A stretch of 9,441 nucleotides of DNA from Synechococcaceae cyanobacterium (GCA_947460085.1 CANHGA010000068.1:1-9441), one strand, 5' to 3'; positions 1 to 7,184 are shown, counted from the first letter of the stretch. Translations and numbers: made by a program. Notes: generated by a model from the sequence alone, not told the origin.

Positions 1-1
1 A

Positions 2-88
2 CGGCCCCTGTTGATCGAGGCCTTTTCGCGTCAATTTCATCTGGCTTTGCGGCCCCCGCAGCCCCACGAAGCCCTCCAGGGGTGGTAA
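2..88 (+). CDS. C-terminal end of an unidentified upstream gene (partial)
   Basis: From base 2 this frame is open for 28 codons and ends at a TAA at 86-88. The residues are a plausible soluble C-terminus (…LIEAFSRQF…HEALQGW). The gene begins outside the window. I do not recognise the family, and 28 residues are too few to assign one. If real, it runs in the same direction as the acyl synthetase and would overlap the GTG at 82 by 7 bases, or lie 32 bases before the alternative GTG at 121. The frame of the synthetase is also open to the left edge, so an open frame alone is weak proof here. The amino-acid make-up of frame 2 looks more protein-like than that of frame 1 over these bases. Confidence 0.45.
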   Translation, partial: RPLLIEAFSRQFHLALRPPQPHEALQGW

Positions 89-2088
89 GCCTGCTTCACC
101 ACAAGGTTGCCGCTTCCCCTGTGACTGCTCCCCTCCTGCCCAAGGCCCCCAGGGGCGCCGAGATCCATTGGCGGGCGAGTCGGCGCGATCGCCGGGCCCT
201 GGGGCAGCGCACCGAATGGGGCCACCTCAGCGGCGTGGAGCAGCTCTGGCCTGCCCTGGCCCAGAGCTATGGCGATGCCCCGGCCCTGGAGGCTCCCCAC
301 GCCAAGCCGCCCGAAGTCTTGAGCTTTCGCCAGCTGCACCAGCAGATCGGCCAGGCGGCCTTGGGCTTTGCCCAGCTTGGGGTGAAGCCAGGCGATGTGG
401 TGGCCCTGTTTGCGGAAAACGGCCCCCGCTGGTTGGTGGCCGATCAAGGCCTGATGCGCGCTGGCGCCGCCGATGCGGTGCGGGGGGCGAGTGCCCCGGT
501 GGACGAGCTCCTCTACATCCTGCGCGACTCGGGCGCCGTGGGCCTGGTGGTGGAGTCGGCGGCCCTGCTTGACAAGCTCGTCCTGGCAGGCGGCGGTTTG
601 GCTGGCCCATGGGGACCGGATTCGCCCCTGCGTTTTGTGGTGCTGCTGGAGGGGGAGCCGGCAGAGCTGTCTGGGGTTCCCTGTTTCAGCTGGCAGGGGC
701 TGATCGAGCAGGGCCTGCAGGCGGGGCCGTTGCCCCCCTTAAGCGACGATCCCCAGCGTCTGGCGACGATCCTCTACACCTCAGGCACCACGGGCCAGCC
801 CAAGGGCGTGCCGCTCAGCCACGCCAATTTGTTGCACCAGGTGCGCACCTTGGGGGTGGCGGTGGCACCGAGGCCCGGGGATCGGGTGCTGAGCGTGCTG
901 CCGATTTGGCATGCCTATGAGCGGGCCGCGGAGTATTTCCTCTTGGCCTGCGGCTGCCGCCAGAGCTACACGAACCTCAAACAGCTGCGCGCTGATTTGC
1001 AAAAGGTTCGGCCCCACTACTTGATCAGCGTGCCGAGGCTCTGGGAGGCGCTGCTCTCCGGTTTTGATGATGCCCTCAAGGCGATGCCAGTGCAGCGTCA
1101 ACAGCTGATCAGGGCGGCCTTGGGTAATAGCCGGATCTACGGGATCAATCGTCGCCTGGCTTGCAATCTCACCTTGGCGGAGGAGCCGTGGTGGGGGCGG
1201 GCCGGTGCTGCGGTGGGCGCTGGGCTGCGCTGGCCCCTGCACCGGCTAGCTGAAACGCTGATCTGGCCGAAGTTACGGCGGCAATTGGTGGGCGGGCGGC
1301 TGCGCACCGCCATCAGCGGTGGTGGGGCCTTGGCCATGCATGTGGATGGTTTTTTTGAGGCGATTGGGATTGAGTTGCTGGTGGGCTATGGCCTCACCGA
1401 AACCAGCCCAGTGGTCACCTGTCGCCGGACCTGGCGCAACCGGCGCGGCAGTGCGGGCTACCCCCTACCAGGCACGGCCGTGCGGATTGTCGAGCCGGTG
1501 ACCCGGGCCCCCCTGGTGTGGGGGCAGCAGGGTTTGGTGCTGGTCAAGGGCCCCCAGGTGATGGCGGGCTATTTCAAGCGGCCCGATGCAACGGCCAAGG
1601 TGCTCGATGGCGACGGCTGGTTCGACACCGGTGACCTGGGCCATTTGCTCGCCGATGGCTCCTTGGTTTTGACGGGCCGGGCCAAGGACACGATCGTGCT
1701 GAGCAGCGGTGAAAATATTGAGCCGGGGCCCTTGGAAGAGGCCCTGGGGGCCAGCCCCCTGCTGGAGCAGGTGATGGTGGTGGGCCAGGACCGCAAGCAA
1801 CTCGCTGCGCTGCTGGTGCCCCGCCCTGAGGCGCTCGAAGCCTTTGCCCAAGCGGGCGGTGCTGGTGGGTCGGGCTTGGAAGATGCGGCCCTGTTGCGGG
1901 CCCTCACCCGCGAGTGCAACCGGCTGTTGAGCCAGCGGCCCGGATCCCGCCCCGATGAGCGCCTGGCGGGGGTGGCCCTGGTGGAGCCCTTCACCCTGGA
2001 GAACGGCCTGCTCACCCAAACCCTCAAGCAACGCCGCGATCGCATTGCCCAGCGGGATGGGGCGGCCATTGCCGCTATCTATGCCTGA
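82..2088 (+). CDS. aas: Long-chain acyl-ACP/acyl-CoA synthetase (Aas-like, AMP-forming)
   Basis: Adenylate-forming enzyme that activates free fatty acids with ATP through an acyl-AMP intermediate. In cyanobacteria the single enzyme of this type (Synechocystis slr1609 family), often labelled acyl-CoA ligase, was shown to be an acyl-ACP synthetase that recycles fatty acids released from membrane lipids. Visible motifs, numbered from the GTG at 82: the P-loop YTSGTTGQPKG from residue 232, GYGLTETSP around 435-443, WFDTGDLG from 513, GRAKDTIVLSSGENIEP just after, and the C-terminal GLLTQTLKQRR whose Lys649 matches the catalytic, acetylatable lysine of the superfamily. The length of 668 residues fits the family (about 650-700). 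The start is uncertain: GTG 82 and GTG 121 are both in frame, neither has a good ribosome site, and homology appears to begin near residue 25-30. ACP versus CoA as acceptor cannot be read from sequence. Confidence 0.9.
   Translation: MVSLLHHKVAASPVTAPLLPKAPRGAEIHWRASRRDRRALGQRTEWGHLSGVEQLWPALAQSYGDAPALEAPHAKPPEVLSFRQLHQQIGQAALGFAQLGVKPGDVVALFAENGPRWLVADQGLMRAGAADAVRGASAPVDELLYILRDSGAVGLVVESAALLDKLVLAGGGLAGPWGPDSPLRFVVLLEGEPAELSGVPCFSWQGLIEQGLQAGPLPPLSDDPQRLATILYTSGTTGQPKGVPLSHANLLHQVRTLGVAVAPRPGDRVLSVLPIWHAYERAAEYFLLACGCRQSYTNLKQLRADLQKVRPHYLISVPRLWEALLSGFDDALKAMPVQRQQLIRAALGNSRIYGINRRLACNLTLAEEPWWGRAGAAVGAGLRWPLHRLAETLIWPKLRRQLVGGRLRTAISGGGALAMHVDGFFEAIGIELLVGYGLTETSPVVTCRRTWRNRRGSAGYPLPGTAVRIVEPVTRAPLVWGQQGLVLVKGPQVMAGYFKRPDATAKVLDGDGWFDTGDLGHLLADGSLVLTGRAKDTIVLSSGENIEPGPLEEALGASPLLEQVMVVGQDRKQLAALLVPRPEALEAFAQAGGAGGSGLEDAALLRALTRECNRLLSQRPGSRPDERLAGVALVEPFTLENGLLTQTLKQRRDRIAQRDGAAIAAIYA
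185..192. repeat. HIP1 palindrome
   Basis: An exact GCGATCGC octamer inside the 5' part of the acyl synthetase gene. HIP1 is the highly iterated palindrome typical of many cyanobacterial genomes. It is a host signature here, not a local functional element. Confidence 0.7.
2036..2043. repeat. HIP1 palindrome
   Basis: A second exact GCGATCGC octamer, near the 3' end of the acyl synthetase gene. By eye I found only this copy and the one at 185 in the window, which agrees with the low HIP1 density of picocyanobacteria. Confidence 0.7.
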
Positions 2089-2140
2089 ACCGGCAAGGGT
2101 GCTTCAAGCTCCAAGGTGCGGCCAACCGCCGTTGACCGTG

Positions 2141-2159
2141 CCTGTCAGGGCTGACAAGG
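2141..2159. promoter_or_regulatory. Inverted repeat TGTCA-N4-TGACA upstream of the YlqD gene
   Basis: The 93-base gap between the acyl synthetase and the next gene holds a perfect 5-bp inverted repeat, TGTCA (2143-2147), GGGC, TGACA (2152-2156). It can be extended by CC/GG with one bulged A. It lies 23 bases before the ATG at 2182 and has no T-run on either side, so it is a poor intrinsic terminator. It could be an operator, an mRNA hairpin or chance. A TTGACC at 2132-2137 resembles a -35 box, but no convincing -10 follows. Confidence 0.25.
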
Positions 2160-2181
2160 TGGGCGCTGCTTTCCAAGACCC

Positions 2182-2625
2182 ATGGCCGACGGCACCCTCA
2201 CCATCAAGCGCTCGATCACCGTGCGTGCCGTGGTTACCCCGCGCTGGAAAGAGGATGCCGAGCGGGAAATCAGCACGGCCTTGGCGGGATCCGATGCCCA
2301 GCTGGCCCAGTTGGAGCAGGAAGGCCAGCAATTGATCGACGAGATCCGCCGCCAGAGCGCCAATCCCCTGGATCCCCGGGTCCAAGACCAGGTGGCCTCG
2401 GTGCAGCAGCAGGTGGCGGCCAAGAGGGCCGAGCTGGAGGAGCAGAAGCGCCAATTGCTGGAGCAGCAGCGCCAGGTGCGGGATTTGGAGATGGAGCAGG
2501 TTGTGGAGCAGGGCCAGATTGAGAGCCTCTGCGAGGTGCGCGTGGGCGACAGCCTGGTGGACAAGCTCCAGGCCTCTGTGCTGGTGCGCGATGGGGTGAT
2601 TGAAGCCATCGAGGGCGACGTCTGA
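2182..2625 (+). CDS. YlqD-family coiled-coil protein of unknown function
   Basis: Small soluble protein of 147 residues that resembles the YlqD family found in cyanobacteria and Bacillus, whose biochemical role is not known to me. Residues 1-25 look like a beta-rich cap (TLTIKRSITVRAVVTPRW). About 28-115 is a long charged helix rich in Gln, Glu, Arg and Lys with heptad-like hydrophobic spacing, typical of a coiled coil. The last 35 residues (RVGDSLVDKL…VLVRDGVIEAIEGDV) look like a second compact beta domain. No signal peptide, membrane segment or catalytic motif is seen. It starts at an ATG with only a weak purine stretch (AAGA) upstream. It sits between two acyl-metabolism genes on the same strand, with gaps of 93 and 144 bases. 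The family call rests on recalled pattern similarity. Confidence 0.75.
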   Translation: MADGTLTIKRSITVRAVVTPRWKEDAEREISTALAGSDAQLAQLEQEGQQLIDEIRRQSANPLDPRVQDQVASVQQQVAAKRAELEEQKRQLLEQQRQVRDLEMEQVVEQGQIESLCEVRVGDSLVDKLQASVLVRDGVIEAIEGDV

Positions 2626-2678
2626 GGGTTGCGACCTCGCGCGACGCTTTAGGGCGACAGCAGCCCAGGCGGGCCAGT

Positions 2679-2734
2679 CCAGCACTGCTTCGCTGGCGTC
2701 TTAAAGTCGCACGATTGCGGCGCTTCTGGCGCCG
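2679..2734. promoter_or_regulatory. Two small inverted repeats in the ylqD-pdhC gap
   Basis: The 144-base gap upstream of pdhC contains CCAGC (2679-2683) with GCTGG (2692-2696), and a tighter hairpin CGGCGC (2718-2723), TTCTG, GCGCCG (2729-2734). Neither is followed by a T-tract, so neither is a good intrinsic terminator. The second lies 23 bases before the pdhC ribosome site and would fall in the pdhC leader if transcription starts upstream. A TAAAGT at 2702-2707 is a four-of-six match to a -10 box but lacks a -35 partner. Confidence 0.2.
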
Positions 2735-2757
2735 GAAAGACCCTTCTTATCCCCGGC

Positions 2758-2761
2758 GGAG
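2758..2761 (+). promoter_or_regulatory. Shine-Dalgarno GGAG deciding the TTG start of pdhC
   Basis: GGAG ends 8 bases before the TTG at 2770, which is ideal spacing. It supports the non-ATG start, which also gives the expected N-terminus MATHEIFMPALS. The first in-frame ATG would remove seven residues and cut into the first strand of the lipoyl domain. Confidence 0.7.
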
Positions 2762-2769
2762 ACAGGACT

Positions 2770-4128
2770 TTGGCCACCCACGAGATCTTTATGCCGGCCC
2801 TTTCCTCCACCATGACGGAGGGAAAGATCGTGGAGTGGCTCAAGAAGCCCGGCGACAAGGTTGAGCGCGGTGAATCCGTGCTGGTGGTGGAATCGGATAA
2901 GGCCGATATGGATGTGGAGTCCTTTAACGAGGGCTTCTTGGCGGCGGTGCTGATGCCCGCCGGGGGCACGGCCCCCGTGGGCGAAACGATCGCCTTGATC
3001 GTGGAAACCGAAGCCGAAATTGCCGAGGTGGCGGCCCAGGCTCCTGCTGCCCCTGTAGCTCCTGCCGCACCCGCAGCTCCAGCGCCCACGGCGCCAGCTC
3101 CGGCAGCCCAACCCGTGGCAGCACCCGCCGCGGTATCAGCACCTATCGCCGCCCCAGTGCCTGCGATAGCGGCACCGCTAAGCGCTCCCGCCTCCACCGC
3201 CAGCGGCCGGGTGGTGGCCTCGCCCCGGGCCAAAAAGCTTGCCAGCCAATTGGGCGTGGCCCTCGAATCCCTGCGCGGCAGTGGCCCCCACGGCCGGATT
3301 CAGGCGGAGGACGTTCTGGCTGCTACCGGCCAGCCGATCACGGTGCCCCGGGTGGCGGAAGGCAGTGGCCCCGCCGTGACTGCCGCTGCCGGCGGCAATG
3401 GGGCCGCGGCCAGTGCCCCATCTCCTGCCGGCCAGGCCTTTGGCCGCCCCGGCGAGAGCGTGGCTTTCAACACCCTGCAGAACGCGGTCAACCGCAACAT
3501 GGTGGCCAGCCTGGCGGTGCCCTGTTTCCGGGTGGGCTACACCATCACCACCGACAAGCTCGATGCCTTCTACAAGCAGGTGAAGGGCAAGGGCGTCACC
3601 ATGACCGCCCTGCTCGCTAAGGCGGTGGGGGTCACCTTGGCCCGCCATCCCCAGGTGAATGCCAGCACTTCGGCCGACGGATCGGCCATGGCCTATCCCG
3701 CGGCGGTGAATGTGGCTGTGGCTGTGGCCATGGAAGATGGCGGCCTGATCACCCCCGTGCTGGCCAATGCCGACACGACCGACCTCTATTCCATGGCCCG
3801 TAACTGGGCCGATCTGGTGGCGCGCTCCCGCACCAAGCAACTCCAGCCAGAGGAATACAGCACGGGCACCTTCACCCTCTCCAACCTGGGCATGTTTGGG
3901 GTGGATCGCTTCGATGCAATCCTTCCCCCCGGCACCGGCGCGATCCTTGCCGTGGCGGCTTCGCGTCCCACGGTGGTGGCCGGCAAGGACGGCTCGATCA
4001 GTGTCAAGCGGCAGATGCAGGTGAACCTCACTGCCGATCACCGCGTCATCTATGGGGCCCAAGCGGCGGCCTTCCTCAAGGATCTGGCCCAGCTCATCGA
4101 GACGAATCCGGAGAGCCTGGCGATCTGA
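2770..4128 (+). CDS. pdhC: Pyruvate dehydrogenase E2, dihydrolipoamide acetyltransferase
   Basis: Core subunit of the pyruvate dehydrogenase complex. It takes the acetyl group made by E1 on its lipoyl arm and passes it to CoA, giving acetyl-CoA in the cytoplasm. The 452 residues show the classic order. One lipoyl domain (1-80) has ESDKAD with Lys44 as the lipoylation site. An Ala/Pro linker follows (about 88-145). The peripheral subunit-binding domain is at 148-185 (ASPRAKKLA…GPHGRI…EDVLA). A second flexible linker reaches about 225, and the catalytic domain runs about 230-452 with TFTLSNLGMFGVDRF. The active-site motif reads DHRVIYG: His424 is present, but the usual Asp of HxxxDG is Tyr428. 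As I recall, cyanobacterial and plastid E2 share this change, so it is probably functional. The TTG start has a GGAG at the right distance. The stop shares a base with the next start. Confidence 0.95.
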   Translation: MATHEIFMPALSSTMTEGKIVEWLKKPGDKVERGESVLVVESDKADMDVESFNEGFLAAVLMPAGGTAPVGETIALIVETEAEIAEVAAQAPAAPVAPAAPAAPAPTAPAPAAQPVAAPAAVSAPIAAPVPAIAAPLSAPASTASGRVVASPRAKKLASQLGVALESLRGSGPHGRIQAEDVLAATGQPITVPRVAEGSGPAVTAAAGGNGAAASAPSPAGQAFGRPGESVAFNTLQNAVNRNMVASLAVPCFRVGYTITTDKLDAFYKQVKGKGVTMTALLAKAVGVTLARHPQVNASTSADGSAMAYPAAVNVAVAVAMEDGGLITPVLANADTTDLYSMARNWADLVARSRTKQLQPEEYSTGTFTLSNLGMFGVDRFDAILPPGTGAILAVAASRPTVVAGKDGSISVKRQMQVNLTADHRVIYGAQAAAFLKDLAQLIETNPESLAI

Positions 4129-5999
4129 TGGTCGCCTCCAGGTCGGCCACGGATCGTCTGAAACGGCGACTGCTTGGCAATCCCCTGCCCCGGGACCAGG
4201 AGGAGGCCAAGACCGTTCCCAGTTTTCAGGCGCTTCCGATCCTGTCCTCGGATGCGTTGTCGTCGGTGGCCTATGCCACCGATGCGGCCCTTGGGGTGTT
4301 GATTTTGGCCGGCAGCGGCGCCCTTTCTTTTTCGCTGCCAATCACGATCTCCATCGTCGCCTTGATCGCGATTGTGGTGTTCTCCTACCGCCAGACGATC
4401 ACGGCCTATCCCCAGGGGGGAGGGGCCTATGTGGTGGGTCGCGCCAACCTGGGCACCCTGGCCAGCCTGGTGGCGGCGGCGAGTTTGTTGATCGACTACG
4501 TGCTCACCGCGGCGGTGAGCTTGATGGCGGGCACCCAGGCCCTCTCGTCGCTGTGGCCCTGGCTGTTGAACTGGCAGGTGCTGTTTGCCCTGGTGTTGTT
4601 GGTGCTGGTGGGCTGGGCCAACCTGCGGGGGGTCAGGGAAGCTGGGCGCCTGTTTGCTCTTCCCACCTACGCGTTTGTGGTGATGGTGGTGGTGTTGGCG
4701 GTGGCGGGCCTGCAGAACCTGATCTTTAGCCATGGGTTTTCCCCCGATCCGCCCCCCCTGGTGAAGGCAGTGGAACCGTTGGGCTTGTTTTTGATTCTGC
4801 GGGCCTTTAGTTCCGGCTGTTCAGCGATGACAGGCATCGAGGCCATTGCCAACGGGGTCCAGTTGTTTCGCTCTCCCTCGGCCCAGCGGGCGCGCAACAC
4901 CCTGCTGGTGATGGGGCTGCTGCTGGCCAGCATGTTCTTGGCCGTGAGTGGCTTGGGTTTCATGTACGGCGTGGCCCCCAATCCCGAAGTCACGGTGATG
5001 GCCCAATTGGGCATGCGGGTGTTTGGGACCCACAGTCCCCTGCTGTGGGTCCTGCAGATCACCACGCTGCTGATCCTGATGCTCGCGGCGAACACGGCCT
5101 TTGCTGATTTCCCGCGGCTTTCAGCCTTGTTGGCCCGCGATAATTTTTTGCCGCGCCAGATGGCTTGGATTGGCGATCGGCTGGTTTTCCAGAACGGCAT
5201 CCTGGCCCTGCTGGTGGCTACCGGGGCAATCATCCTGATCTGCCAGGGCAACACCACCGTGGCCGTGAACCTCTATGCCCTGGGGGTCTTCATGGCCTTC
5301 ACCCTCTCCCAGGCTGGGATGGTGGTGCATTGGTGGCGGGAGCGCGGGGAGGGCTGGCAGGGCCATGCCCTGATGAATGGCATTGGCTCGCTCAGCACCC
5401 TGTTGGTGCTGGTGGTGATCGTGATCAGCAAGTTTTCCGAGGGGGCCTGGAGCGTGGTGATCGCCATCCCCCTACTGGTGCTGCTGCTGGCCAGTGTGCG
5501 CAGGCGCTATCGACGGGTGTTTTCCCAGCTCGAGCTGGAACCCGGCGAGAGCTGCGCCATTCAGCTCGGTCCCCGCAGTGGGGCGATAGGCAACATCAGC
5601 ATTGTCTGGATTCCGGCCTGGAGCCGGCCCACCCTCGAGGCCCTGCGCTACGCGGCCACCGTGTCCGACCGGGTGATTGGGGTGTGGGTGCGCCCTGAAG
5701 ACGGTGATGGTGAGCTGCTTCGTAGCCAATGGCAACGCAGCGTCGGCGAGGACCCCCGCCTGGAGCTCCAAATCCTGGAGAGCCCCTATGCCTCCTTGAT
5801 CACGCCGTTCGCCGATTTCGTGGATGCTGTTGAGGAGAGCGATCCCGATCAAACGATCACGATTGTGATGCCGATGGCAATCCCCCGCTATCGCTTCGAC
5901 ACCCTCCTGCTCAACCAGCGGTCCATCAACATGCGTGAGGCGTTGGATCAACGCAAAAATCGCATCTTCACGTCGGTCAGGTACTACCTCCCCGCATGA
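4128..5999 (+). CDS. APC-superfamily permease, KimA/KUP-like potassium importer
   Basis: A 623-residue protein with about 12 membrane segments (residues 36-458) and a soluble C-terminal domain (about 463-623). It would often be labelled amino acid permease. The N-terminus (KRRLLGNPLP…LSSDALSSVAYATD) closely resembles Bacillus KimA (YdaO), a proton-coupled K+ importer. Residues I recall as lining the K+ sites in the KimA structure recur with the same spacing: Asp42 and Tyr49, Asp123-Tyr124-x-x-Thr127-x3-Ser131, Thr235 and Glu238, and Tyr383, all offset by 5-6 from KimA. The C-terminal part fits the cytoplasmic dimerising domain. In Firmicutes such importers are inhibited by cyclic di-AMP; whether that holds here is unknown. 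Its ATG overlaps the pdhC TGA by one base, with GGAGAG 12 bases upstream inside pdhC, which suggests translational coupling. Substrate is inferred, not shown. Confidence 0.85.
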   Translation: MVASRSATDRLKRRLLGNPLPRDQEEAKTVPSFQALPILSSDALSSVAYATDAALGVLILAGSGALSFSLPITISIVALIAIVVFSYRQTITAYPQGGGAYVVGRANLGTLASLVAAASLLIDYVLTAAVSLMAGTQALSSLWPWLLNWQVLFALVLLVLVGWANLRGVREAGRLFALPTYAFVVMVVVLAVAGLQNLIFSHGFSPDPPPLVKAVEPLGLFLILRAFSSGCSAMTGIEAIANGVQLFRSPSAQRARNTLLVMGLLLASMFLAVSGLGFMYGVAPNPEVTVMAQLGMRVFGTHSPLLWVLQITTLLILMLAANTAFADFPRLSALLARDNFLPRQMAWIGDRLVFQNGILALLVATGAIILICQGNTTVAVNLYALGVFMAFTLSQAGMVVHWWRERGEGWQGHALMNGIGSLSTLLVLVVIVISKFSEGAWSVVIAIPLLVLLLASVRRRYRRVFSQLELEPGESCAIQLGPRSGAIGNISIVWIPAWSRPTLEALRYAATVSDRVIGVWVRPEDGDGELLRSQWQRSVGEDPRLELQILESPYASLITPFADFVDAVEESDPDQTITIVMPMAIPRYRFDTLLLNQRSINMREALDQRKNRIFTSVRYYLPA

Positions 6000-6017
6000 A
6001 CTGCATGACCTGCCCGT

Positions 6018-7127
6018 ATGAATAACTTCGATTCAGCCGATCAGTGGCTCTCGAGCTACACCTTTGAGTTGCCTGAAGAACGCATTGCCCAGCGCCCCAT
6101 CGAGCCCCGCCATGCCGCCCGCCTGTTGATGCTGGAGGCCGATTCAGGGGCTCGGCACCAAAGCGTATGGGATTTGGCGGGTGAGCTTCGCAGCGGTGAT
6201 GTGTTGGTGGTCAACGACACCCGGGTGTTGCGGGCCCGGCTCGTAGCCCACCGCGCCACCGGTGGGGCGGTGGAATTGCTCGTGCTGGAGCCGGCGGGCC
6301 AGGCCCGTTGGCGCTGCTTGGCCAAGCCCGCCAAAAAGCTCAAGCCTGGGGAGTGGATCACGGTGGAGGCCGATGGCCAGCCGCCCCTGGCCCTGCAGGT
6401 GATTGAGGCTGATCCCGAGACCGGCGGCCGCATCCTCCAATTCCCCGCCGACTGCACCGATGCGGCAGCCCTGGAGCCGTTGTTGGTGCGCTACGGCGCC
6501 ATCCCCCTGCCGCCCTATATCCACGAGCACGCCGAAAGCGACAACCAGCGCTATCAAACCCGCTACGCCTCCCAGCCCGGAGCGGTGGCAGCACCAACGG
6601 CGGGATTACACCTCAGCGATGAACTGCTCGCCGAGCTCCAGACCCGCGGCATTGAACTGGCCCGGGTCACCCTGCACGTGGGCTTGGGCACCTTTCGCCC
6701 CGTCGAAACGGAAGACCTCAGCCAGCTCCAACTGCATAGCGAGTGGGTGGAGGTGAGCGAAGAGCTGGTGGCGACCGTGGCGGCCTGCCGCCAACGGGGC
6801 GGGCGGGTGATTGCCGTGGGCACCACCAGTGTGCGCAGCCTCGAAGCCGTGGCGGCGCTCCATGGCGGCCAGCTTCAGCCCCATCGGGGCCCGGTGAATT
6901 TGGTGATCCAGCCGGGTTTCCGCTTTGCCGTGGTGCAGGGGTTGCTCACCAATTTCCATCTGCCCAAAAGCTCGCTGTTGCTCTTGGTGAGTGCCCTGAT
7001 CGGCCGGAAGCGCCTGCTCGATCTCTATTCCGAGGCCATCGCCGAGGGTTACCGCTTTTTCTCCTACGGCGATGCCATGTGGATCCCGCCAGAGGCGGTG
7101 CTTGAGCAGGCAAAACCCAGGCCATAA
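6018..7127 (+). CDS. queA: tRNA preQ1(34) S-adenosylmethionine ribosyltransferase-isomerase
   Basis: Transfers and rearranges the ribosyl part of S-adenosylmethionine onto preQ1 at tRNA position 34, giving epoxyqueuosine, the penultimate step of queuosine synthesis. At 369 residues it is slightly longer than the E. coli enzyme. Family blocks are clear: the N-terminal YTFELPEERIAQRP, the segment RSGDVLVVNDTRVLRARL near residues 57-74, YGAIPLPPYI around 157-166, ERYQT-like NQRYQTRYA then GAVAAPTAGLHL near 189-200, LHVGLGTFRPV near 220-230, and near the end TNFHLPKSSLLLLVSALIG with GYRFFSYGDAMWI. It starts 18 bases after the permease stop, with no good ribosome site, and may be read from the same transcript. 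Its stop codon lies in the A-run that serves as the U-tract of the opposing sodB terminator. Confidence 0.97.
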   Translation: MNNFDSADQWLSSYTFELPEERIAQRPIEPRHAARLLMLEADSGARHQSVWDLAGELRSGDVLVVNDTRVLRARLVAHRATGGAVELLVLEPAGQARWRCLAKPAKKLKPGEWITVEADGQPPLALQVIEADPETGGRILQFPADCTDAAALEPLLVRYGAIPLPPYIHEHAESDNQRYQTRYASQPGAVAAPTAGLHLSDELLAELQTRGIELARVTLHVGLGTFRPVETEDLSQLQLHSEWVEVSEELVATVAACRQRGGRVIAVGTTSVRSLEAVAALHGGQLQPHRGPVNLVIQPGFRFAVVQGLLTNFHLPKSSLLLLVSALIGRKRLLDLYSEAIAEGYRFFSYGDAMWIPPEAVLEQAKPRP

Positions 7128-7156
7128 AAAAGGCCCCGGGATCTCCCAGGGGCCTT
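7126..7156 (-). terminator. Intrinsic terminator of sodB
   Basis: On the minus strand an 8-bp stem (AAGGCCCC at 7149-7156 read in reverse, pairing with 7130-7137) extended by GGG/CCC with a bulge and an ATCT-type loop is followed by six U residues (A-run 7126-7131 on the plus strand). It begins 28 bases after the sodB stop. On the plus strand the same hairpin is followed by GGGGTGC, so it lacks a U-tract for queA, though the stem may still slow or protect queA transcripts. The U-tract overlaps the queA TAA. Confidence 0.85.
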
Positions 7157-7184
7157 GGGGTGCGGAGCTGCTAGGAAGCCTTTA

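Noticed and set aside
2631..2658. Recurring GCGAC pentamers after the YlqD gene
   Set aside because: Spacing is irregular, and short GC-rich words recur by chance in this composition.
2104..2685. Minus-strand 193-codon frame over the YlqD gene
   Set aside because: Leu/His/Gln-rich antisense of a coiled-coil gene; no domain is seen.
3010..3200. Ala/Pro codon-rich stretch that looks like a DNA repeat array
   Set aside because: It is the flexible Ala/Pro linker of E2. The repetition is at amino-acid level, without a regular DNA period.
3178..4341. Long minus-strand open frame (387 codons) opposite pdhC and the permease start
   Set aside because: Composition is Gly/His/Arg-rich, it has no recognisable motif, and it is the reverse shadow expected in GC-rich genes. 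pdhC is certain on the other strand.
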